In this document: positions 8,036 to 15,234 of the stretch, in pieces
Position numbering within the stretch: position 1 is the first letter of the stretch
Layout: every line of letters begins with the position of its first letter
Assembly (NCBI GenBank): GCA_964353855.1
Contig: CAYGWX010000018.1
Coordinates: 13,334 to 36,751, forward strand
Length of the DNA: 23,418 nt
Reading direction: 5' to 3'
DNA from: CAYGWX01 sp964353855 [NCBI: uncultured bacterium]
Lineage (GTDB): Bacteria; Edwardsbacteria; CAYGWX01
The notes under the pieces: model-generated
Database searches by the model: none
What the model was told of the DNA's origin: nothing
The model's input: the letters and a program-made list of their open reading frames with translations, nothing else
Made by a program: the position numbers and the translations under genes

Positions 8036-8066
8036 ATTATAACACATTTTACCCTCCCTGTCGCAA
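8036..8066 (-). promoter_or_regulatory. extended -10 promoter, leaderless start
   Basis: A perfect TATAAT (8036-8041) is preceded by TGT, giving the extended form TGnTATAAT. The nearest -35-like hexamer is TTGCGA (8061-8066) at a long 19-nt spacing. Only 7 nt separate the -10 from the ATG at 8028, so the start point would be at or 1 nt before the initiation codon. Confidence 0.7.
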
Positions 8067-8070
8067 CCTT

Positions 8071-8112
8071 TTAAAAACGAAGCAGCCCCCGTTTAAAACG
8101 GGGGCTGCTTCG
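8071..8112 (-). terminator. strong rho-independent terminator of the small secreted protein gene
   Basis: Two 17-nt arms (8078-8094 and 8096-8112) are perfectly complementary, forming a GC-rich stem around GCAGCCCCCG with a TTTAAAA loop. On the minus strand it is followed directly by TTTTT (8073-8077). It lies 12 nt after the stop of the gene at 8125-8472 and just upstream of the next promoter. Confidence 0.9.
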
Positions 8113-8124
8113 AATGAGATTGGC

Positions 8125-8472
8125 CTATTCGATGTTGACGTTCATGGGCCTGCACTCGCAAATGCTCGTGGCCTGGATCGTATTGCCGTTCCGAGTGCCC
8201 ATGACCGAGACCGTCATCCGCGTTTTCAGGTCGCTGAAAGCGGCGTGGCAGTTCCCCTGGACCATGATCCGTGTCTGGTTCGTGGCCTGGACGTTGACGT
8301 CCCCCGAGCTGGTGTGGAGGACCAGGGTGAGCCGCTGGTAATCGATGCTGGAGATGGTGCCTTTCGTTCCGCAGTCATCCGCCGACCCTCCTCCTGGACA
8401 ACACATCCCTGCCATAGCCGGAAGGGCCATGACCGTCAGGGCCAGAAGACTCAACAATAGGGCTTTACGCAA
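8125..8472 (-). CDS. small cysteine-rich secreted protein, DUF5666-like OB fold
   Basis: This 115-aa protein has a signal peptide with likely cleavage after AMA (residue 21). The mature form is about 94 aa with six cysteines: C24, C25, C34, C75, C105 and C107, within MCCPGGGSADDC, GNCHAAF and ICECRP. Between them, GTISSIDYQRLTLVLHTSSG and later strands resemble the small OB-like beta-barrel of DUF5666 proteins. The cysteines could form disulfides or bind a metal, and C75-H76 is adjacent to such a site; both ideas are inference. The start is TTG (8470-8472), fixed by a near-perfect AAGGAGGTGA with 9 nt from GGAGG to the codon. It is a single-gene unit with a strong promoter and a strong terminator, so it may be highly expressed. 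Confidence 0.8.
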   Translation of the reverse strand: MRKALLLSLLALTVMALPAMAGMCCPGGGSADDCGTKGTISSIDYQRLTLVLHTSSGDVNVQATNQTRIMVQGNCHAAFSDLKTRMTVSVMGTRNGNTIQATSICECRPMNVNIE

Positions 8473-8510
8473 AAAACTTCACCTCCTTGGAATCAGGATA
8501 TTTGTTAATT

Positions 8511-8540
8511 ATTATAGTATATTATTGCCAGAGAAGTCAA
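8511..8540 (-). promoter_or_regulatory. sigma70-type promoter of the small secreted protein gene
   Basis: On the minus strand TTGACT (8535-8540) is followed after 18 nt by a perfect TATAAT (8511-8516). The predicted leader is about 30 nt and contains AAGGAGGTGA just before the TTG start at 8472. Confidence 0.8.
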
Positions 8541-8575
8541 GACCCAATATAACCAAACAGGTTGGTTTAGAGGGT

Positions 8576-8601
8576 GAAAAAGAAGGCCGCCTCCCAAGCG
8601 G
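8576..8601 (-). terminator. probable terminator after ispG
   Basis: CCGCTT and AGGCGG (8587-8601, GGG loop, one G-U pair) form a 6-bp stem, followed on the minus strand by CCTTCTTTTT. It lies about 40 nt after the ispG stop. A run of T's on the other side (8602-8606) means it could also work on the plus strand. Confidence 0.6.
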
Positions 8602-8640
8602 TTTTTCCCTTAACTCAGGGATTCCGCCTTTTCAGCGCAC

Positions 8641-9702
8641 CTACACCTCTATCCCCTCCCCCTTCCGGATCTCCTCCAATAGGGCCTCGACCATCTCTTC
8701 CTCCTTCACCCTCCGCACCATCTGGCCCTTGCGGTAGATCAGGCCGATTCCTTTGCCCCCCGCGATCCCGTAATCCGCCTCCTGGGCCTCGCCGGGACCG
8801 TTCACCACGCACCCCATCACCGAGATCCGGATCGGCCTCCCGACCTTGGCGATCCGCTTCTCCACTTCCAGGGCGGTCTTGATCAGGTCTATTTCCACCC
8901 GCCCGCAGGTGGGGCAGGAGACCACGGTCGGCCCGTGCTCCCTGAGGCCCAGGGACTTCAGGATCTCGAACCCCACCCGCACCTCTTCCCTGGATTCATC
9001 CGAGAGTGAGATGCGGACGGTGTCCCCGACGCCTTCCGAAAGCAGCACGCCCAGGGCCACCGCGGACTTGATGGTCCCCGAAAAAGCCGTCCCGGCCTCG
9101 GTGACCCCCAGGTGCAGGGGATAATCCACCGCTTTCGCCAGGGCGCGGTAGGCCGTGATCGTGGTCGGCGCGTCGGAGGCCTTGACCGAGAGGACGATGT
9201 CGTGGAAATCCAGATCCTCCAGGATGCGGGCGTGCCGGAGCGCACTTTCCACGATCGCTTCGGCCGTGGGATGTCCGTGCTTTTTCAGGAGGTCCTTTTC
9301 CAGGGAGCCCACGTTCACCCCGATGCGCATGGGAACCCCTCTCTCCCTGGCCGCCTTAACCACGGTCTCGATCTGGGCGCGGTTTCCGATGTTTCCGGGA
9401 TTGATGCGCAGCTTGTCCACCCCGGCCTCCAGGGCCTCCAGCGCCAGGCGGTGATCGAAATGGATGTCTGCCACAAGGGGGATGGAGGTGTTCCGTTTGA
9501 TCTCCCGGAGCGCGTCCGCAGCCCGCTGGTCCGGGACCGCCACCCGCACGATCTCGCATCCCGCCTCTTCCAGGGCCTGGATGGCCTCGATCGTGGCCTT
9601 GGCGTCCCGGGTATCCGTCTTGGTCATGGACTGCACCGTGATCGGCTCCCCTCCCCCGATGGCTATCTTGCCGATGCGCACCCTGCGCGATGGTCTTCTC
9701 AA
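8641..9702 (-). CDS. ispG: 4-hydroxy-3-methylbut-2-enyl diphosphate synthase (flavodoxin/ferredoxin)
   Basis: IspG (GcpE) converts methylerythritol cyclodiphosphate to HMBPP in the MEP pathway of isoprenoid synthesis, using a [4Fe-4S] cluster. The product matches throughout: PITVQSMTKTDTRD, a TIM-barrel with VADIHFDHRLAL and KLRINPGNIGN, VSVKASD-like LSVKASDAP, HLGVTEAGTA, LLSEGVGDTVRISLS, and the cluster motifs CPTCGR and CVVNGPGEA. The family begins just before SRRVRIGKIAIGGG, so I choose the TTG at 9700-9702 (353 aa), placed right after the upstream GGDEF stop with AGGAG 12 nt before it. In-frame alternatives at 9759 (ATG) and 9795 (TTG) overlap that gene and lack a Shine-Dalgarno. Function is secure; the start is uncertain. 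Confidence 0.92.
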   Translation of the reverse strand: MRRPSRRVRIGKIAIGGGEPITVQSMTKTDTRDAKATIEAIQALEEAGCEIVRVAVPDQRAADALREIKRNTSIPLVADIHFDHRLALEALEAGVDKLRINPGNIGNRAQIETVVKAARERGVPMRIGVNVGSLEKDLLKKHGHPTAEAIVESALRHARILEDLDFHDIVLSVKASDAPTTITAYRALAKAVDYPLHLGVTEAGTAFSGTIKSAVALGVLLSEGVGDTVRISLSDESREEVRVGFEILKSLGLREHGPTVVSCPTCGRVEIDLIKTALEVEKRIAKVGRPIRISVMGCVVNGPGEAQEADYGIAGGKGIGLIYRKGQMVRRVKEEEMVEALLEEIRKGEGIEV

Positions 9703-9706
9703 GGCT

Positions 9707-10927
9707 TTACCCCACTCCTGCAACCAACGAGGGGTCCTTCCTGTCCCGCTTTTGCTCATACATGAGCTTGTCTGCCTTAGCCAGTAATTCGTCAATCGAA
9801 CAGGGGTGTTCGGGATCGTAGCGGGTGATCCCCACGCTCATGGAAAGGGTGAAGCTGCAATGGCCCTTCCCCTGATGGCCCTTGATGTTCCCTTGCAAGC
9901 GGGTGTTTATAGCCTCGATATCAGCATCCTCGGTTTCCACCGTCAGGATCGCAAATTCATCTCCCCCGATTCGGGCCACGATATCCGATTCTCGAAACGT
10001 GTTCTTGAGGATATCTGCGGCTTCGACCAAGGCAATATCCCCTTTCTGGTGTCCGAAGGTATCATTAATCCATTTCATATGATCCAAGTCGACGAAGACC
10101 AGAAAGTCTCTCCGCATGAGCCGATTAGCGAGTTTCAATTGTTGCTGGGCCAGGGTGACGAATCCTCGACGGTTGTAAAGGCCGGTCAGTTCGTCAACCA
10201 GGGAAAGGGCGCGCAGGTCCTCCTCCAACCGTTTGGTCTCGGTGATATCGCGTTGAATGGCTAGGAAACCGATGATCTCTCCCTCCTCATTCAAGATCGG
10301 ATTGGCTGAGCTGTAAGCGCATAAGAGGCGGCCATCCTTGGTTTTGTTAATGATTTCTCCGCTCATCACCTTCTTGGCAAGGATCGTGCCCCAGAATTGC
10401 TGGTAAACCTCCGGAGGAAGCGTCTCTGACTTCAAGATCCGGGGGGTTTTCCCCAACACCTCTTCCCGGCTGAACCCATATATTTTTTCGAAGGCAGGAT
10501 TGACATAAATAAGGGTGCCCTCGCGGTCCGTTAAAAAGATGGCCTCGCCCGACCGCTCAATTCCAAGTTTGAATCGTAATAAATCCGCCTCCAATCGCTT
10601 GCGCTCAGCGATGTCGGCTCTCAGGTCCTTCCACCTGCGCAGGGAGAAGACGCCGAAACCAACCGCCAGGACGACGAACACGATCGCCCATTCATCGATT
10701 CGCGTTCTCAGCCAGGGCCCGTGCTCCCGAGCCCAGCCTTCCAACGTCGGGTTGATAGGCAATGCGGCTGCAAAGACGAACACCGTCACCGCGAGAACAG
10801 CGAGGATGAGTAGGTCGTAAAATGCCCGGGGCCTTTTGCGATGGTCTCTGATGGCGTTGGGTTTCTTGGGGGTTATCTTTCTTCTCCCTCTAAGAACGCA
10901 GTGATCGGTGTTGTCCTCGGCATCCAC
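9707..10927 (-). CDS. membrane-anchored PAS-GGDEF diguanylate cyclase
   Basis: This 406-aa protein has two predicted membrane helices (about 36-56 and 80-98), a PAS domain (about 115-230, with AIFLTDREGTLIYVNPAFEKIYG) and a GGDEF domain (about 240-395). The catalytic motif is GGDEF at 321-325, and RESD at 312-315 is a correctly spaced RxxD inhibitory site. It should make c-di-GMP at the inner membrane. Its GGDEF part closely resembles the cyclase at 1861-3138 (shared DELTGLYNRRGF, MKWINDT and RESDI.ARIGGDEF), so they are paralogues with different sensors. The start is GTG (10925-10927) behind GGGGCAGG. Its stop is about 4 nt before the favoured ispG start, so the two genes are one transcription unit. 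Confidence 0.87.
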   Translation of the reverse strand: MDAEDNTDHCVLRGRRKITPKKPNAIRDHRKRPRAFYDLLILAVLAVTVFVFAAALPINPTLEGWAREHGPWLRTRIDEWAIVFVVLAVGFGVFSLRRWKDLRADIAERKRLEADLLRFKLGIERSGEAIFLTDREGTLIYVNPAFEKIYGFSREEVLGKTPRILKSETLPPEVYQQFWGTILAKKVMSGEIINKTKDGRLLCAYSSANPILNEEGEIIGFLAIQRDITETKRLEEDLRALSLVDELTGLYNRRGFVTLAQQQLKLANRLMRRDFLVFVDLDHMKWINDTFGHQKGDIALVEAADILKNTFRESDIVARIGGDEFAILTVETEDADIEAINTRLQGNIKGHQGKGHCSFTLSMSVGITRYDPEHPCSIDELLAKADKLMYEQKRDRKDPSLVAGVG

Positions 10928-10957
10928 CCTGCCCCGGGGGTCAATCCTTACGCTATA

Positions 10958-10986
10958 ACTATAACAAATCTCTTGGTTTAAAGCAA
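10958..10986 (-). promoter_or_regulatory. extended -10 promoter for the GGDEF-ispG unit
   Basis: On the minus strand TATAGT (10958-10963) is preceded by TGT (extended -10), with TTGCTT (10981-10986) exactly 17 nt upstream. The predicted start is near 10951, about 24 nt before the GTG. Confidence 0.6.
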
Positions 10987-11008
10987 GGCTTCTTGATATA
11001 AAGAACGA

Positions 11009-11033
11009 AAGCGGAACCCCAAGGGTTCCGCTT
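11009..11033 (-). terminator. hairpin terminator after tRNA-Asp
   Basis: Perfect 11-nt arms AAGCGGAACCC (11009-11019) and GGGTTCCGCTT (11023-11033) flank a 3-nt loop. On the minus strand a T-rich stretch (TTTCGTTCTTTAT) follows. It starts 2 nt after the CCA end of the tRNA. The U-tract is broken, so efficiency is uncertain. Confidence 0.65.
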
Positions 11034-11035
11034 CA

Positions 11036-11114
11036 TGGCGGGGTCGACGGGATTTGAACCCGCGAGCTCTGGCTTGACAGGCCAGCGTTCTAAACCAGGC
11101 TGAACTACGACCCC
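11036..11114 (-). tRNA. tRNA-Asp (anticodon GTC)
   Basis: The full cloverleaf is present in 79 nt with encoded CCA. Acceptor arms GGGGTCG and CGACCCC pair perfectly; the D arm is GTTC/GAAC with a TGG-containing loop; the anticodon stem is CTGGC/GCCAG around CTGTCAA, with GTC at 11076-11078. The T arm is GCGGG/CCCGT with loop TTCAAAT. The discriminator base is G, as usual for tRNA-Asp. It lies 32 nt after the secF stop with no room for its own promoter, so it is likely cut out of the secDF transcript. Confidence 0.96.
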
Positions 11115-11146
11115 GTTTCTAAGAGAGAAACCCGGCCGTCGCTCCG

Positions 11147-12085
11147 CTACTTCCTCGCCCGCTCCCCGGTGGAGGCGATCCTCTCCCACTCCAGCAGGAG
11201 CGGGCTGGCCACGAACCAGGAGGAATAGGTCCCCAGGAAGAGGCCGATGGTAAGGGCCAGGGCGAAGTTCCGAGTAACCTCTCCGCCCAGGAGGAGGATG
11301 GATAGTACGGCGACGAGGGTCCCCCCGCCGGTGAGGATCGTCCGCGAGAGCACCCCATTCACGCTCAGGTTGATCACCTTGAACAAGCCCTCCCGGCGCT
11401 TCGTTCGCATGTTCTCCCGGATCCGGTCGAAGACCACTACGGTGTCCGAGAGAGAATATCCCGCGATGGTCAGGAACGCGGTCACGATCAGGAGCGTGAT
11501 CTCCAGACGGAGGATGAACACGATCCCGAGGAGCACGAAGACATCGTGCATCGTGGCGATCAGGGCCGCGATCCCGAAGTCCGGGGTCCGGAACCGGATC
11601 CAGATGTACAGGGCGATCGCGATCAGCGCCCAGAAGATCGCCCAGACCGCCTTGTGCTGCAGGTCCGCTCCTACGGTCGGCCCCACGTCCTGGGTGGCCT
11701 GCTTCTGAAAGGGAATCTCCGGGAAGGTCTTGCCCAAAATGCCCAGGACCTCGTCCGAGATCTTCCCCCCTGTGGCTTCCACCTTCTTCATCCGGATGAG
11801 GAGCATGTACTTTCCCCCGCCCGAGACCTGCTGGATCTCACTTTCTCCGAAACCCGCGGTGCGGATGGCCGACCGGATTTTTCCGATGTCCTCCGGATTG
11901 AGGTGCCGTTCGTAGCTCGCCTGCACCATGGTTCCGCCGGTGAATTCGATCCCCAGGTTCGCCCGTCCGGTGAGGACCTGGACGAAAGCGAAGATCCCCA
12001 GGAGGACCAGGATTCCGGAAAAGATATAGGCGTACTTGCGTTTGCCGGCGAAGTCGATCTTGGTTTCTTTGATGATTTCAAACAT
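11147..12085 (-). CDS. secF: protein translocase subunit SecF
   Basis: SecF (312 aa) works with SecD in the inner membrane, using the proton gradient to help pull Sec-exported proteins out on the periplasmic side. The sequence has TM1 at about 20-38, the conserved GIEFTGGT at 45-52, a periplasmic domain to about 140, then five more membrane helices. The TM4-5 region holds the family motif SLSDTVVVFDRIREN. The ATG is preceded by GGAG at about 9 nt. It begins 16 nt after the secD stop. The C-terminus SPLLLEWERI is typical. Length and topology are normal. Confidence 0.96.
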   Translation of the reverse strand: MFEIIKETKIDFAGKRKYAYIFSGILVLLGIFAFVQVLTGRANLGIEFTGGTMVQASYERHLNPEDIGKIRSAIRTAGFGESEIQQVSGGGKYMLLIRMKKVEATGGKISDEVLGILGKTFPEIPFQKQATQDVGPTVGADLQHKAVWAIFWALIAIALYIWIRFRTPDFGIAALIATMHDVFVLLGIVFILRLEITLLIVTAFLTIAGYSLSDTVVVFDRIRENMRTKRREGLFKVINLSVNGVLSRTILTGGGTLVAVLSILLLGGEVTRNFALALTIGLFLGTYSSWFVASPLLLEWERIASTGERARK

Positions 12086-12101
12086 TAAAAGGGTCTCCAG
12101 G

Positions 12102-13715
12102 CTATATCGAAAGCGTGCGGTATTGTTTTCGGGTGTCGAAGATGACCTTGGTGATGACCAGGGCCGTGAACAAGCTGATCGCCACGCCCAGGCCCAGGGT
12201 CACGGCGAACCCCCGGATCGGCCCGGACCCGAACCAGAACAGGACCATCGAGGTGATCAGCGTCGTCACGTGGGAGTCGATGATCGAGGCCAGGGCCCGG
12301 TTGTACCCGGCGTCGATCGCCGTGCGCACGGTCTTCCCGGCCCGCATCTCCTCCCGGATGCGCTCGAAGACCAGCACGTTGGAGTCCACCGACATCCCAA
12401 TACTCAGGATGATCCCGGCGATCCCCGGCATGGTCAGGGTCGCGTGCAGCCCGGCCATGAAGGCCATCAGGAACAGGAGGTTGAAGACCAGGCCGACGTC
12501 CGCGATGAGCCCCGAGATCCGGTAATAGATTGCCATGAGCAGGGCCACCAGCAGGAATCCCACGATGGCCGAGACCTTGCCCTTCTGGATGGAGTCCGCG
12601 CCCAGGGTCTGGCTCACGATCTCGGAGTGCACGATCGCGATCTTGGCCGGCAGGGCCCCGGCCTTGAGGATCACGGCCAGGTCTTTGGCCTCGTCCGAGC
12701 TTCCGGACCCGAGCTCGATCTGCCCCCGCCCATCCGGGATCCGCGAGCGGATCACCGGCGCCGACTGCACGATGGAGTCCAGCACGATGGCCAGCTGGCG
12801 GTTGATGTTCGCCGCGGTTACGACCGAGAATTTGGCCGCCTCCTTGCGGGCGAGCACGAAGTCCACCCTCGGCTCGGCGGGATTGTTCTCGGTCCCGATG
12901 CCCATCCGGGCTTCCACCAGGGACGCCCCGGTGACCTCGGGGTCGCGCTTGAGCAGAAAGAGGGGTTTGGCCCCGGGGATCATATCCCGCTCTTCCGGTC
13001 GGCCCCAGAGGAACTCCATATCCGGCGGGATGGCGGACTGGACCACGCTGTCCCTCAGCATGAGATTCACGGTGTCGATGCTCTCCCGCATCACTGTGAT
13101 CTGTCGTCCGTCGTAGGTGGCGTGGGCTGTGAACAGGTGCGAGGACTCCACCGCCAGGGAATCCGAGACCCCGCTGGCTTTGGCCAATGCCCCGTCGATC
13201 CGGGTTAACACGTCCTGGACCGTCTTGGACTCCTGGACCAGCTTCCATTCCATGAGTCCGGTCTTCCCGATGATCTCCCGGGCCCGCTCCGCGTTCACCA
13301 TCCCCGGGAGCTGCACCGAGATCCAGCTCGGCCCCTCCGGGTTGATCAGGGGCTCGCTCACCCCAAACTGGTCCACCCGGTTGCGGATGATGGTCAGGGC
13401 CTTGTCCCGGGCCTCTGAGATGTCCTTGGTTTTAAGCTCGCTCGGCTTCACGCCCAAGGTCTTGGCCAGGCTGGCCTCGTCCACGGCCAGGACCAGCCGG
13501 ATTCCCCCCTGCAGGTCCAGGCCCAGGTGCAGGGCTTTCTTCTGCAGGCTCCGGAACCACTCCTCCTTGTAACCGTACCTGGCCAGAGAGTCTGCGTTCC
13601 CTCCCCGCACCGCCGGGGGCAGGGTCAGGAATTGGAAGGAGGGAAGGAGGCTCCAGATTGCGATCACCATCACAATCAGGATGAAGACGATCAACCAGGT
13701 GTTCAGATTGCGCAT
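12102..13715 (-). CDS. secD: protein translocase subunit SecD
   Basis: SecD (537 aa) is the partner of SecF in the SecYEG accessory complex. TM1 is at about 7-24 and is followed by the signature LGLDLQGGIRL at about 64-74, a large periplasmic P1 domain, and five C-terminal helices containing GMSVDSNVLVFERIREEMR, the proton-relay region with the key Asp. Between P1 and the C-terminal helices lies the usual ANINRQLAIVLDSIVQSAPVIR segment. The ATG has AAGGGAG about 7 nt upstream. No separate promoter was found between the M23 peptidase gene and secD, so both may be read from 14831. Confidence 0.96.
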   Translation of the reverse strand: MRNLNTWLIVFILIVMVIAIWSLLPSFQFLTLPPAVRGGNADSLARYGYKEEWFRSLQKKALHLGLDLQGGIRLVLAVDEASLAKTLGVKPSELKTKDISEARDKALTIIRNRVDQFGVSEPLINPEGPSWISVQLPGMVNAERAREIIGKTGLMEWKLVQESKTVQDVLTRIDGALAKASGVSDSLAVESSHLFTAHATYDGRQITVMRESIDTVNLMLRDSVVQSAIPPDMEFLWGRPEERDMIPGAKPLFLLKRDPEVTGASLVEARMGIGTENNPAEPRVDFVLARKEAAKFSVVTAANINRQLAIVLDSIVQSAPVIRSRIPDGRGQIELGSGSSDEAKDLAVILKAGALPAKIAIVHSEIVSQTLGADSIQKGKVSAIVGFLLVALLMAIYYRISGLIADVGLVFNLLFLMAFMAGLHATLTMPGIAGIILSIGMSVDSNVLVFERIREEMRAGKTVRTAIDAGYNRALASIIDSHVTTLITSMVLFWFGSGPIRGFAVTLGLGVAISLFTALVITKVIFDTRKQYRTLSI

Positions 13716-13749
13716 AAAAATGCTCCCTTATCGTAAAATCAAATCGGAA

Positions 13750-13813
13750 ATCCTAAATCCCAAACTCTCTTTGATCCCTTTTCTGGGGGGCTTGGGAGTT
13801 TAGGATTTAGGAT
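13750..13813. repeat. long imperfect inverted repeat between M23 peptidase gene and secD
   Basis: Arms at 13750-13767 and 13796-13813 (18 nt each, ATCCTAAATCC.AAACTC type) are complementary except at one position, which is G-U in one RNA sense. The loop is about 28 nt. On the minus strand a T-rich stretch follows, so it may be a stabilising hairpin or attenuator between the two genes. Confidence 0.65.
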
Positions 13814-13825
13814 GGGTCTTTGGGC

Positions 13826-14743
13826 TCAATCGAAGTGCCGCGTCGAGAGGATATACTCGATGGGGTTCACGGTCTGGCCGGCCACCTTGACCTCGTAGTG
13901 CAGGTGCGGCCCGGTCGTCTTTCCGGTCGCGCCCACCAGGGCGATGACCTGTCCCCGGCGCACCTTGTCCCCCGCGTTCACCTCGATGAACGAACAGTGG
14001 GCGTAGCGGGTCTCGTATCCGTAGCCGTGGTCGATCTCCACGCACAGCCCGTATCCCGACTTGCCTCCCGCAAAGGTCACCTCGCCGTCCGCCGCCGCCG
14101 CGATCGGGGTTCCGGGCTGGGCGATGATGTCGATTCCCTTATGGAATTCGCTGCCCCCGAACACCGGGTCCCGTCGCCAGCCGTAGTCCGAGAGGACCCA
14201 CCCCCCCACCGGCTGGATGGATGGGATATGGGCCAGAACCTCCTTGCGTTTCTCCAGCACCGCGGCCACCTCGGCGATCGAGGACTTTTCAAAGGCCACC
14301 TCCCGCAGGAGCGCATCCGCGTCCAGGCTGGCCTTCATCATCGGCTTGGCCGCGTCGGTCTTGAACCCGGTCAGCTCATCGGGTTGGGTCCCTCCCCCCA
14401 CTCCGGCCTTTCTTTGCGACCCGTCCACCGGGGACAGGTCCGCCAGGACCCTGACCTTGCTCTCGAACTCCGCGAGCCGGTCAAGTTCTCCTCTCAGGGT
14501 GTATACTACGGTTTCGGTCGCGGCCGCCCGGGCCTTGAGCACGGCGTTTTCGGCCTTGAGCGTGGCCAGGACTGTCTGGTCCACCATCTTGCCGAAGTAT
14601 CCCCCGGCGAAGGAGAACAGGCCCAGGACGCCCAGCCCGATGGCGGCCAAAATAACTGCCGCAACCCCTTGCGAAACCCTGAGGGTATGGGTTTCCTGCC
14701 CGGCATGGGGGATGAAGACGATGGTGAAATATTTTTTAAACAT
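13826..14743 (-). CDS. M23 (LytM-type) zinc peptidase, membrane-anchored
   Basis: This 305-aa protein is a probable periplasmic murein endopeptidase or an envelope regulator of that fold. A single membrane helix lies at about 25-48, followed by a coiled-coil-like region (about 58-100 and 140-172) and the LytM domain (about 180-300). Zinc ligands are all present: H201 and D205 in FHKGIDI, and H282 in GPHLHYEV; H249 (YAHC) and H280 complete the active site. It is therefore likely catalytically competent, unlike the degenerate LytM activators. The ATG (14741-14743) has AAAGG about 7 nt upstream. It is the first gene of the unit that continues into secDF. Confidence 0.9.
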   Translation of the reverse strand: MFKKYFTIVFIPHAGQETHTLRVSQGVAAVILAAIGLGVLGLFSFAGGYFGKMVDQTVLATLKAENAVLKARAAATETVVYTLRGELDRLAEFESKVRVLADLSPVDGSQRKAGVGGGTQPDELTGFKTDAAKPMMKASLDADALLREVAFEKSSIAEVAAVLEKRKEVLAHIPSIQPVGGWVLSDYGWRRDPVFGGSEFHKGIDIIAQPGTPIAAAADGEVTFAGGKSGYGLCVEIDHGYGYETRYAHCSFIEVNAGDKVRRGQVIALVGATGKTTGPHLHYEVKVAGQTVNPIEYILSTRHFD

Positions 14744-14801
14744 AGCTTGGCCTTTCCGGAGGGTCGGGGAACATGTTTCCCCTGCCTCAGGTCAGCATAA
14801 T

Positions 14802-14831
14802 CTTATACCACAAATCGCCCTCCAAAGTCAA
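14802..14831 (-). promoter_or_regulatory. promoter of the M23-secD-secF-tRNA unit
   Basis: On the minus strand TTGACT (14826-14831) precedes TATAAG (14802-14807) by 18 nt, and the -10 carries a TGG extension. The leader before the ATG at 14743 would be about 52 nt. Confidence 0.7.
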
Positions 14832-14887
14832 CCCCCTTTTTTCACTCCCCTCTCCTGAGCTTCAGGTTAGGAGCTGGTGGAGGGGTC

Positions 14888-14942
14888 GTCATTCCGGCCT
14901 GTCCGGATGCCGTTTATCGGGGGCTTGACCCGGAATCCAGCG
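14888..14942. repeat. REP-like palindromic element
   Basis: ATTCCGG (14891-14897) and CCGGAAT (14930-14936) are inverted ends inside the wider pattern GTCATTCCGG...CCGGAATCCAGCG. This resembles the dispersed intergenic palindromes of the GTCATTCC/GGAATCCAG type seen in many bacterial genomes. Only one copy is in the window. Confidence 0.5.
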
Positions 14943-15017
14943 TCTTCGTTTTGCCGTTCAATTCGAAATCCGCAATCCGAAATGCAGTTGCTGTTTCACT
15001 CCTGCTCCCTTGCTCCC

Positions 15018-15038
15018 CGGCTCCCAAGCCGTCTTTTT
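15018..15038 (+). terminator. plus-strand terminator-like hairpin without an upstream gene
   Basis: CGGCT and AGCCG (15018-15031, CCCA loop) form a 5-bp GC-rich stem followed by TCTTTTT. No plus-strand gene lies upstream, so it either ends an unseen transcript or is a chance structure. Confidence 0.4.
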
Positions 15039-15088
15039 ATCCTCTCCCCCTCCCTAATATTCGCAGAGGTTTAGTGTTTTGTCAAATG

Positions 15089-15107
15089 CACGTAACGGGG
15101 TTACGTG
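15089..15107. promoter_or_regulatory. perfect inverted repeat, possible operator
   Basis: CACGTAAC (15089-15096) and GTTACGTG (15100-15107) are perfect inverted arms separated by GGG. The size and symmetry fit a dimeric regulator site. It is about 200 bp upstream of the M28 promoter, so any link to that gene is a guess. Confidence 0.4.
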
Positions 15108-15234
15108 GAACAAGGGGTTTATAAGGGATTGCTTTTTCGGGGGTTTAAGAAAAATCGTATCTTCGTAAGTCTTTTTTTCGTTCCCAATCCCTAACCCCTG
15201 ATCCCTGACCCCTGCCGTACTCGGGCGGTTTTGC

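Noticed and set aside
8125-8472. C75-H76 in the small secreted protein, considered as a c-type heme site
   Set aside because: There is no CxxCH motif; the cysteines at 24/25 and 105/107 have the wrong spacing.
12036-13248. Long open frames of 387 and 390 codons over secD, one on each strand
   Set aside because: They overlap secD, which has clear family motifs. Their translations are full of Arg, Gly, His and Asp, as expected for off-frame reading of GC-rich DNA.
14877-15074. 65-codon plus-strand frame in the divergent spacer
   Set aside because: It crosses the REP-like palindrome, the AATCCG repeats and a terminator-like hairpin, and has no recognisable domain.
15184-15215. CCCTAACCCCTGATCCCTGACCCC-type run, considered as a CRISPR or telomere-like array
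   Set aside because: It is a few degenerate short units without spacers of fixed length; probably intergenic low-complexity repeat.
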